A stretch of 38,954 bases of DNA, from positions 1 through 38,954 of the forward strand of contig JAAYJW010000422.1 in NCBI GenBank assembly GCA_012522765.1. The letters run 5' to 3'. Position 1 is the stretch's first letter; the number at the start of each line of letters is the position of its first letter. The translations under genes and the position numbers were made by a program. Under the pieces are notes generated by a model, which did no database searches, had not been told where the DNA came from, and worked only from the letters and a program-made list of their open reading frames with translations. Below, one piece after another: positions 32,437 to 38,954 of the stretch. Source of the stretch: a candidate division WS1 bacterium (GTDB lineage: Bacteria; Armatimonadota; Zipacnadia; Zipacnadales; UBA5352).

Positions 32437-32515
32437 GCGCGCAGTGGACGGAGGTCTGGCGCCCCGGACGCGGAAGGGCGACGCGAGTGCTAACATCACC
32501 CTGCCGGGGGTGCGT

Positions 32516-35500
32516 ATGCGCCAAGCAGCCGCCGTGATCATGTTGCTGTGCGTGCCGCTCGCAGTCTCCGCCGCTACCGTGCAGCAGTTCCTTGCGAGCG
32601 AACTCGGACCTCCCGCCAGTGTCGAGGACCTTGGCGGGGGTGAGGCCTACGTCATCTCAGGTGGCAGCCACGACGGCCACCAGGCGCTACGGTGGCCGCT
32701 GCTTGATTTCCCGGCGACCTCCACGCGCTACGCGCTGCAGTACCACGTCTGCGCAGACCGCGATGCTCACCCGCAGATGGTGGATCTGTGGCCGCGTGAG
32801 GGCGGCCTCGGCATCGGCCTTCCTCGCCCGAGCGGCGCGAACTTCTACGGCGCAGGCTTCCTCGACGTGCTGGTTGACGGCACTTCTCTGGGCCCGTGGC
32901 TGGCGAGGATCGAGCGGCTGGAGTGGGAGCGCGCGACCGGCTACAGGTTCACATGGCGCCTTCGGGATACCACGCTGTCAGTGACCGCCATCGGCCACGA
33001 GGGCAGTGACCATCTGCTGCTGCACGGTGAGATAGACGCGCCCCTGCCGCCCAACAGCTTCGAAGTGACGCTACGCTGCTTCCCCTCGAGCTTCTCTCAA
33101 CCGCGAGAGCGTTTCGTGCGGACCGTCGAGCGTGAGCTTGTCGCCGGTGATTCTGCGCTGCTGGCGCCCAATGAGTGGTGGGCGCTGTGCGCAGACAGAC
33201 GTTACGATGAGGCCACTCTTCCGGCAGAATCGGCCGGGCCATGCGCGTTCGCCTACGATCCGCTGCAGATGGCGCGCGTGAACGTCACCGTCAGCAGTTA
33301 CCCGGTCAGCGCCCGCCTGGAGCTGAGGCCGGACCAGACGAGCTTCGACATCGCGCTGTGGGAGTTCCCCGACACTGCGAATGACGCCGCTTTCGCCGCG
33401 CTGGAGGATGCGCTGGGAGGCCTTCAGGGGACCGAAGAGCGGCTGGCGCCGATGGAACTGGTCGAAGCGCCACCTCGCGTACTCGTGAGCGAGGGGCGCC
33501 CGGCCGCGACTATTGTCGTGCCCGTGGAGGCCACGGTGAGGGAGATGACGGCCGCTCGGGACCTGCAGCTTTACCTCCAGCGGATGAGCGGAGCGTATCT
33601 GCCGGTTGCGCGCGAGGGCGAGACGACCGGAGGTAACCGGGTCCTGCTTGGGGCGGTCGCGGGGCATAGCTACCGCGCTGTACCCGCCGGAAGAGCGGGC
33701 TTTGAGCTTCGCACCGACGGCCGCGACGTGCTGATACGTGGGGAGGATGACTTCGCCACGCTCTACGGCGCCTGCGAATTGCTGGAACGCCTCGGTGTGC
33801 GGTGGTATCTGCCCGACCGCATCGGCGAGGTCGTGCCTGAGCGCAGCACTATCGAAGTCCCCGAGCTTGATGAGGTGCAGCGGCCCGATTTCGCCATGCG
33901 CTGGATCGGGCGCAGCGAGTGGAGCTACCGCAACAAGTGCAACGGGCCCGCGGGGGAGATAGGCAAGGGCTTCAGCGTTGAGCCGCGCATCTATCACTCG
34001 CAGTACAACTTCATGGGCGCCGATGACTACTTCGACGAGCATCCGGAGTGGTTCGCGCTGGAGAATGGCGTACGGGTGGGAGACACTCATGCCAAGCCCT
34101 GCACCACCAATCCTGAGGTGATACGCAAGACTGCCGCCAACATGGCCGCCTACCTCGACGCTCATCCCGAGGCGAGCATGATCGGCCTCTCATTCACCGA
34201 CCATGCGCACTACTGCCAATGCCCGGATTGCACCGCGCTGGATGAGCAGGATGTTCCTCGCGATCAGAGCATGTCGAGGCGGACGCTGATCTTCTACAAC
34301 GCGGTGGCGGAAGAGCTGGTGAAGACGCATCCGGAGGCGCGGATTCTCGCCGGAGCATATCACGTGTATACCTACCCGCCGAAGGACCGTGATATTACCG
34401 CCCATCCGGCGCTCTCGCTGGTATTGTGTCATTACAACTCCTACTGCAACATCCACCCGATGAACGATCCGACCTGTCCACCGAACGTGGAATTCGCGCG
34501 GCTGCTGGCGGACTGGCAGCGCCTGATCCCGGATGTCTACATCTACGAGTATTACCACAGCGACGGCAGTCAGTACCTGCCATGGCCCCTCGTCAGGCCC
34601 ATTCGGCAGGACATCCCGTACCTGCGCGAGATCGGCTCAGGTGGGCTTTACACGCAATACGCGCAGGTCTGGAACACGTTCCTGAGTTACTATGTCGCGG
34701 CGGAGCTGCTCTGGGACGCCGACGCGGACGTAGACGCGCTGCTGGAGGAGTTCTACGCGAACTTCTTCGGCCCCGCGGAGCAGCCGATGGCCGCGCATTT
34801 CACCACGCTGATCAACGCCATCGGCGAAAGCGAGATGCATGCCTGTACGTGCAGCCTCGGCGGGCGCGGCCCACGCAACATCTTCACCCCGGAGCTTCTC
34901 GCCCACCTCCGCGCGCACCTCGAAGAGGCGAAGCGCCTTGCGGCGGAGGAACCGCTGGTGACGGCGCGACTGCGCAAGATTGACGCCTCGCAGGAGTACG
35001 CCGAGCGCCTCATGGCCTACCTCGACGTCCGTGATGCGGTGCAGCGGATGCGACCGGGCGCCGAGCGTCAGGCCGCGGCCGTGGATGCGCTCGCGATGAT
35101 CGAGGGGCTTTACGATGAAATTACCCGCGATCCACGCCGGTGGGAGGGCGTCTGCTCGCCCGGCTCATACCACTGGCGGGGGCTTCTGCCGCGGGCGCGC
35201 GAGATGGCCGCCGCTCCGCAGATAGCTGTCGGGGAGACACTGCGCGATCTGCCGACAGAGTGGCGGTTCGCCCTCGACCGGGAAGATGTCGGCGAGACTG
35301 AAGGGTGGTTCGCGCCGGAGTTTGACGATGCGCAGTGGGCGACCATCAGCGTGCTCGACTACTGGGAGAACCAGGGCTACGAAGCCTACGATGGCGTAGC
35401 GTGGTACCGAACTGCGGTGGAGATCACGGAGGAAGACGCTGCTGCGACGCTGCTGCTGGCCTTCGCCGGAGTGGACGCGGGTGCTACCGTCTACGTAAAC

Positions 35501-35668
35501 GGAACTCAGATCGGCGAGCACGAAGGCTGGGATGAGTCATTCGCGCTGGAGATCCCGCGAGAAGCGCTGAAGGCGGGAGAGGAGAATGCCATCGCGGTGC
35601 GGGTAACCGACACGAGCGGCAACGGTGGCTTCTACGGTCCTGTCAGGCTGGCGCGTCCGGGGGGGTAG
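32516..35668 (+). CDS. Large secreted DUF4838 / alpha-glucuronidase-like protein
   Basis: 1050 aa from the ATG at 32516, where the signal peptide MRQAAAVIMLLCVPLAVSA starts; the ORF-track start is 24 codons earlier. An N-terminal beta-rich region (about 20-310) is followed by a GH67N/GH20b-like alpha/beta domain (about 320-455, TAARDLQLYLQRMSGAYLPV to LLERLGVRWYLPDRIGEVVP). Next comes a DUF4838-type barrel (about 460-760), marked by GLSFTDHAHYCQCPDCTALD and LAGAYHVYTYPP. After a helical spacer, residues of about 910-1050 form a galactose-binding-like jelly roll with WRFALDREDVGETEGWF and AGVDAGATVYVNGTQIGEHE. It is probably an extracellular or periplasmic glycosidase-like protein; no activity has been assigned to DUF4838 as far as I know. 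It is divergent from the Spy-like gene. Confidence 0.85.
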   Translation: MRQAAAVIMLLCVPLAVSAATVQQFLASELGPPASVEDLGGGEAYVISGGSHDGHQALRWPLLDFPATSTRYALQYHVCADRDAHPQMVDLWPREGGLGIGLPRPSGANFYGAGFLDVLVDGTSLGPWLARIERLEWERATGYRFTWRLRDTTLSVTAIGHEGSDHLLLHGEIDAPLPPNSFEVTLRCFPSSFSQPRERFVRTVERELVAGDSALLAPNEWWALCADRRYDEATLPAESAGPCAFAYDPLQMARVNVTVSSYPVSARLELRPDQTSFDIALWEFPDTANDAAFAALEDALGGLQGTEERLAPMELVEAPPRVLVSEGRPAATIVVPVEATVREMTAARDLQLYLQRMSGAYLPVAREGETTGGNRVLLGAVAGHSYRAVPAGRAGFELRTDGRDVLIRGEDDFATLYGACELLERLGVRWYLPDRIGEVVPERSTIEVPELDEVQRPDFAMRWIGRSEWSYRNKCNGPAGEIGKGFSVEPRIYHSQYNFMGADDYFDEHPEWFALENGVRVGDTHAKPCTTNPEVIRKTAANMAAYLDAHPEASMIGLSFTDHAHYCQCPDCTALDEQDVPRDQSMSRRTLIFYNAVAEELVKTHPEARILAGAYHVYTYPPKDRDITAHPALSLVLCHYNSYCNIHPMNDPTCPPNVEFARLLADWQRLIPDVYIYEYYHSDGSQYLPWPLVRPIRQDIPYLREIGSGGLYTQYAQVWNTFLSYYVAAELLWDADADVDALLEEFYANFFGPAEQPMAAHFTTLINAIGESEMHACTCSLGGRGPRNIFTPELLAHLRAHLEEAKRLAAEEPLVTARLRKIDASQEYAERLMAYLDVRDAVQRMRPGAERQAAAVDALAMIEGLYDEITRDPRRWEGVCSPGSYHWRGLLPRAREMAAAPQIAVGETLRDLPTEWRFALDREDVGETEGWFAPEFDDAQWATISVLDYWENQGYEAYDGVAWYRTAVEITEEDAAATLLLAFAGVDAGATVYVNGTQIGEHEGWDESFALEIPREALKAGEENAIAVRVTDTSGNGGFYGPVRLARPGG

Positions 35669-35767
35669 AGCGATGTAGCGGCGGTCGGCGCTTCCGCGGT
35701 GTCGGAGAAAGGGCCGATGACGCCTTCGCGCCCTCGGTGCACACACGCCCTGATGGCGGTTGGGAGG

Positions 35768-35793
35768 CCTGCGCGTGCCCGCTGACGCGCAGG
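35768..35793. terminator. Weak bidirectional terminator candidate between convergent genes
   Basis: CCTGCGCGT / ACGCGCAGG forms a perfect 9-bp stem with an 8-nt loop in the 138-bp gap between the DUF4838 stop and the GH42-like stop. No T tract follows on either strand. Nothing else was recognised in this gap. Confidence 0.35.
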
Positions 35794-35806
35794 GCGCGAC
35801 CCATCC

Positions 35807-38071
35807 TCAGAAGAGCCTGAAGGTCAGCGTATCGCCCTTCTCCATGCGCACCGCGATCTCATCGACGCCCTGGCCGAAGGCGACGTCGGTGTATAGCTCC
35901 ACGGGCGAACAGGGCCTCGGCAGCGACAGCCTCTTCTCACCGCTGCCGGCGGCGTGGACGCACAGGTAGCTGGAGTTCATGAAGATGAAGTCGTCACTGT
36001 CGCAGACGATGTGGCAGCCGGCATAGCGGGCCAGCGCTCGCAGGAGTTCTGGCTCCATGAACTGTGTGGCGCAGTGGACCGACTTCCACGAGCCCCGGTC
36101 GAGCAGCGCAAGAGCCGGCGAGCCATCGGCAACGAACGCACCGAGTATCTCCGCGTCCGGATCATCCACGAAGAAGCTCGGGGCCTGGTAGTTGGGCCCA
36201 CCTGCGGCGACCGACCGCCGGACCCCATTGCGGTAAATCTCATAGTTGAAGCGCCCGTGTATCGCGTCAGGAGAGCAGCCTGCGATTGCCGGGTGGTCGG
36301 TGGTGGGGAGGGCGAAAGCAGTCTCAATCACTTCGGCGGAGCAGGTGAGGTTGAGGCCGGTGAGCGCCGTGGCGTTGGCGGCGTTGAAGCTGTCATCCTC
36401 CGGTCTATGCGCGCCGGCGGCGTAGATCCAGAGCGACACCGCGCCGTCTCTGCGGGTCTTGCCGAGCACCGCCTCCCGCTGTGCCTCATCCATGGAGCAG
36501 GCGTTGGGGAAGATGTAGAGCCTGTAGTCGGGCATCTCGGGGTGAGCGAGGTCGTCGGCGTAGAAGAAATCGACCGGCGCTCCCAGCCGGGAGAGGATGC
36601 TCATGCGCCAGTCCACCATCCGATTGTGCGCAGTGAGCGATAGAGCGGCCGAGTGCTCATCGAAGATCACCGCGATCTCGCTGCAGCGCTGGCAGTCGGC
36701 GGTCAGACTATCGCGGGCGATGCCCTGGATACGCCTGATGAGTGCCAGCAACTCCGGCGCATCGTACCACCATGTGCCGCGTTCATGCGGCGGCGAGGGG
36801 ATCTCCCTGGCGGCATCGACGGTCGCGACCTTCGACAGCGCATCGGGGTCGTACATGTCGAACCACCAACCGTAGAGGTTCCGGCACAGGTCCCGGCCGA
36901 AGTCGCGTTTCATCTGGGTGAGCGCATCGGCCGCAGAGCCGATGAAGTAGTGCTCCCGAACTACGGGTGGAGAGCGGTGAGTACGCACATCGTCCTCGAC
37001 CATGTAGATCTTGTTGTGCAGCAGCAACGAGTCGCTCACGCAGTGGATGTCGGTGATCTCGCCCGGGCGGCGGTTGACGTAGATGCCGGGGTTGGCGAGG
37101 AAGTCAATGTGCCTTGACGCAAGGAGCACCCGCCTGAGCCCGGTGTTGAGCAGCGTGCCATGGAAGGCACCGACCAGCAGCCTGCCCCCGGAGTGATCCT
37201 TGACTATCCCGGCAAAGTGCTCGATCGACTCGACGATGCCTTCGCGCGCGGCCCCATGCAGGTCGAGCACGTCGCGGCTGGTCGCGGGGTTGATGAACAG
37301 CCCGAGGCAGAGAGCACTCTCAGGCGCTTCTCCTCGCCCGGTGAGCGCGTTGAGGGGCAGCCCTCTGATCCCGGTCAGGCGGGATGATGACGGGTACGGG
37401 GGATCGTCGAAGTCAATGCCCGGCTGCTTCCACGCCTCGCACAGCGTGTCTACGTCGCCGTACTTGCGGCGCAGCCACTCCGAGAAGTGCCGCCTGAAGG
37501 CCGGGCTGTGGTCACCGATGCCGCCGCGCTGTATCCACTCGGAGGTGGCACCGGCTGCGAGGAAGTGGCCGGAAACGGCGTCTCCATCAGGTAGCGCGTC
37601 TATCATGTCCAGCAGCAGCCGAAGCTGATCACCCGCATCGGTTCGCCATTTGCTCGACACAAGCGAGTAGACCGGCATGTTCTCCCATCTGTAGAAGCAG
37701 GAGATGTAGTCGGTGCGGCATAGCTCCCCGTTCTCGAGGCGAAATAGCTCGTCAGGGTTCTCCTCGAGCCACCGCGCCGGGGGGTGGAGGTTCAGGCGCA
37801 GTAATGCCCTGGCTCCGGGCACTTCGCGGCGGAGTCTGGCGAGGGTGTGGGACAGGCTCTCGATGTCGAGTCTCGGGTCATCGAGCCAGGGCAGGTTGCA
37901 GTGGATGAAGAATAGCTCGATGCCGGCCTCGCCGAGGCGGTGCAGATAGCCGTCTTCCAGGTTAGTGCTCGGGCCGAGCGTGGCGAATGCCATCGGGGCG
38001 TAGGCGCGCCCATCCATGACGATCTGTGGCTTACCGCTGCGCACCTCGATTGTGCTATTGCGCCCGGTCAT
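35807..38071 (-). CDS. GH42-like beta-galactosidase-type hydrolase
   Basis: About 754 aa from the ATG at 38071, which has GCGGGAG upstream; the ORF-track start is 19 codons earlier and overlaps the preceding gene. There is no signal peptide, so it is likely cytosolic, unlike most hydrolase-like genes here. The barrel includes AGIELFFIHCNLPWLDD, GATSEWIQRGG with a candidate acid/base Glu, and FSEWLRRKYGDVDTLCEAWKQ, a very typical GH42 stretch. KIYMVEDDVRTH is a candidate region for the nucleophile. A Rossmann-like trimerisation domain follows (MPDYRLYIFPNACSMDEAQR), then a C-terminal beta domain ending KGDTLTFRLF. Typical GH42 enzymes release beta-galactose, but the substrate here is unproven. 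It lies 49 bp after the gene at the right edge. Confidence 0.82.
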   Translation of the reverse strand: MTGRNSTIEVRSGKPQIVMDGRAYAPMAFATLGPSTNLEDGYLHRLGEAGIELFFIHCNLPWLDDPRLDIESLSHTLARLRREVPGARALLRLNLHPPARWLEENPDELFRLENGELCRTDYISCFYRWENMPVYSLVSSKWRTDAGDQLRLLLDMIDALPDGDAVSGHFLAAGATSEWIQRGGIGDHSPAFRRHFSEWLRRKYGDVDTLCEAWKQPGIDFDDPPYPSSSRLTGIRGLPLNALTGRGEAPESALCLGLFINPATSRDVLDLHGAAREGIVESIEHFAGIVKDHSGGRLLVGAFHGTLLNTGLRRVLLASRHIDFLANPGIYVNRRPGEITDIHCVSDSLLLHNKIYMVEDDVRTHRSPPVVREHYFIGSAADALTQMKRDFGRDLCRNLYGWWFDMYDPDALSKVATVDAAREIPSPPHERGTWWYDAPELLALIRRIQGIARDSLTADCQRCSEIAVIFDEHSAALSLTAHNRMVDWRMSILSRLGAPVDFFYADDLAHPEMPDYRLYIFPNACSMDEAQREAVLGKTRRDGAVSLWIYAAGAHRPEDDSFNAANATALTGLNLTCSAEVIETAFALPTTDHPAIAGCSPDAIHGRFNYEIYRNGVRRSVAAGGPNYQAPSFFVDDPDAEILGAFVADGSPALALLDRGSWKSVHCATQFMEPELLRALARYAGCHIVCDSDDFIFMNSSYLCVHAAGSGEKRLSLPRPCSPVELYTDVAFGQGVDEIAVRMEKGDTLTFRLF

Positions 38072-38120
38072 CGTGTCTCCCGCTGATCCACGGCATGCGC
38101 GTCTGCTCGGCAGCATAGAC

Positions 38121-38954
38121 CTACTCAAACAGCCCCGGGTTGGGCGTAACCGCGATCAGGTCGAGATACAGCGACTCGCGCGGGGCGATCTTCAGCACAT
38201 GCTCGCCCGCAGTCAGTTTGAAAGGCTGCAGGCAGATCAGTCGCATCTGCCGGTTCTGCGCCGCCATACACCATGTCCACGAGGTGTCGCTGCGGAGCGA
38301 ACTCTCCGCCAGTGGCTGGTCATCAACGCCGAACAACACGGAGTCATGGGTGGCCACCGGCTCTTCAGATCGCACGCGCATCAGCACGATGTAGCTGCCA
38401 TCCTCCGGGACGCTGAAGCGGTACTCGGCCGGTTGTGCGTCGCTTGCGCCAGTGACATGAACCGCCTGCCGGCCTGAGGCGCCCTCATCGGCAACTACCT
38501 CATACGCAGTCCCACCGGAGGGCTCCTCCGCCTCAATGTAAGCCACGAAGTCGTCGCCGCTGTCGGGCTTGAGCGGCGGCACGAAGTCCGTGTTCGCATA
38601 CACTGTGACCGCGCGCGAGTATCCGTCGGCGAGTCTGACGAGGAACGCGCCGCGGTAGATCTCCTGTGCCTGCATCCGCTCAGGGATGACATTCACCGTG
38701 AACTCGACCGTCTGCCCCGACTGCAGCGTGCCCTCCTCAGGGCTGACGGTGAACCAGTCGAACGCATCGTTCTTTGCGATGCGGTAGGCGCTGCTGAAGT
38801 CGGCGCCCTCCACTCTGGCAGTCACTGACTTGCTGGTGCCCGCTTCCACTTCATCGGCGGCGAAATCAAGCTGATAGCGGTCGAGGTAGACCGGGATCGG
38901 CCGCTCCGGAAGCACCGTGCCTGAGCCAGCGGCGACTGCACCGATGTCGATTCG
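38121..38954 (-). CDS. Carbohydrate-binding protein, 3' part only (runs off right edge)
   Basis: Only the last 277 codons are visible; the frame stays open to the window edge, and the ORF-track start (GTG, 38915) is not real. The first visible residues, IDIGAVAAGSGT, resemble the end of a repeat or beta-helix segment. An Ig-like domain follows (about 25-120) with SKSVTARVEG and SGQTVEFTVNVIPE. A CBM6/CBM35-like jelly roll (about 135-275) comes next, recognised by FVAYIEAEEPSGG, YRFSVPEDGSYIVLMRVR and AGEHVLKIAPRESLYLDLIAV. It is probably the C-terminal binding part of a larger secreted protein. It lies upstream of the GH42-like gene on the same strand, so the two are likely one operon. Confidence 0.75.
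   Translation of the reverse strand, partial: RIDIGAVAAGSGTVLPERPIPVYLDRYQLDFAADEVEAGTSKSVTARVEGADFSSAYRIAKNDAFDWFTVSPEEGTLQSGQTVEFTVNVIPERMQAQEIYRGAFLVRLADGYSRAVTVYANTDFVPPLKPDSGDDFVAYIEAEEPSGGTAYEVVADEGASGRQAVHVTGASDAQPAEYRFSVPEDGSYIVLMRVRSEEPVATHDSVLFGVDDQPLAESSLRSDTSWTWCMAAQNRQMRLICLQPFKLTAGEHVLKIAPRESLYLDLIAVTPNPGLFE

Noticed and set aside
33071-34165. 364-aa minus-strand ORF
   Set aside because: Antisense to the DUF4838 gene, which shows continuous family features through this region.
1-38954. tRNA, rRNA, CRISPR array, IS element or prophage
   Set aside because: No T-arm-like sequence, rRNA signature, regularly spaced repeat, transposase or phage structural motif was found by eye.

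Overview
The window is about 39 kb of GC-rich, gene-dense bacterial DNA, probably from an uncultured member of the Armatimonadota or a neighbouring group such as Planctomycetota or Lentisphaerota-like lineages. This is inferred from gene content only. The clues are a pseudopilin with FTLIE and a C-terminal VDGH-type end, a 'copper amine oxidase N-terminal' stalk-domain protein, many secreted glycoside-hydrolase-like proteins (CBM9/DUF4091, DUF4838, GH42-like), several Gfo/Idh/MocA oxidoreductases, a URO-D-like protein, and a neutral-ceramidase-like protein. No rRNA, tRNA, CRISPR array, insertion sequence or phage gene was seen.

Layout. (1) 271-3009, plus strand: a TMEM43-like membrane protein with a C-terminal zinc ribbon, then two tandem AIM24-family paralogues. 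(2) 3103-5940, minus strand: an ABC-2 export operon (ATPase, permease, membrane-anchored TPR protein). (3) 6186-19391, plus strand: pseudopilin, LamG-like protein, an 895-aa secreted protein, URO-D-like protein, CBM9/DUF4091 protein, PfkB sugar kinase, stalk-domain protein, NifU-like Fe-S scaffold, fructose-6-phosphate aldolase/transaldolase, Gfo/Idh/MocA oxidoreductase and Lgt. (4) 19398-20445, minus strand: a single-span membrane protein and a one-cluster ferredoxin. (5) 20629-25506, plus strand: an APH-type kinase, then two tandem secreted paralogues, the second interrupted by an in-frame amber codon. (6) 25510-32364, minus strand: ceramidase-like protein, secreted unknown protein, secreted barrel hydrolase-like protein, a second Gfo/Idh/MocA oxidoreductase preceded by a Spy-like periplasmic protein. 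(7) 32516-35668, plus strand: a large DUF4838 protein. (8) 35807-38954, minus strand: a GH42-like protein and the 3' end of a gene that runs off the right edge.

How it fits together (inference): regions 3 and 5-8 look like a dispersed glycan-use locus. Secreted or periplasmic barrel enzymes and carbohydrate-binding proteins would act outside the cytoplasm, while cytosolic Gfo/Idh/MocA dehydrogenases, a PfkB kinase and an F6P aldolase would process released sugars. No sugar transporter, SusC/D pair or dedicated regulator is present, so the substrate cannot be assigned. Lgt, the ferredoxin, the NifU-like protein and the ABC/TPR operon are housekeeping-type genes mixed in. The most notable observation is the tandem pair at 21677-25506, a protein type I cannot place in a known family, whose second copy carries a TGG-to-TAG change at a position where the first copy has Trp.
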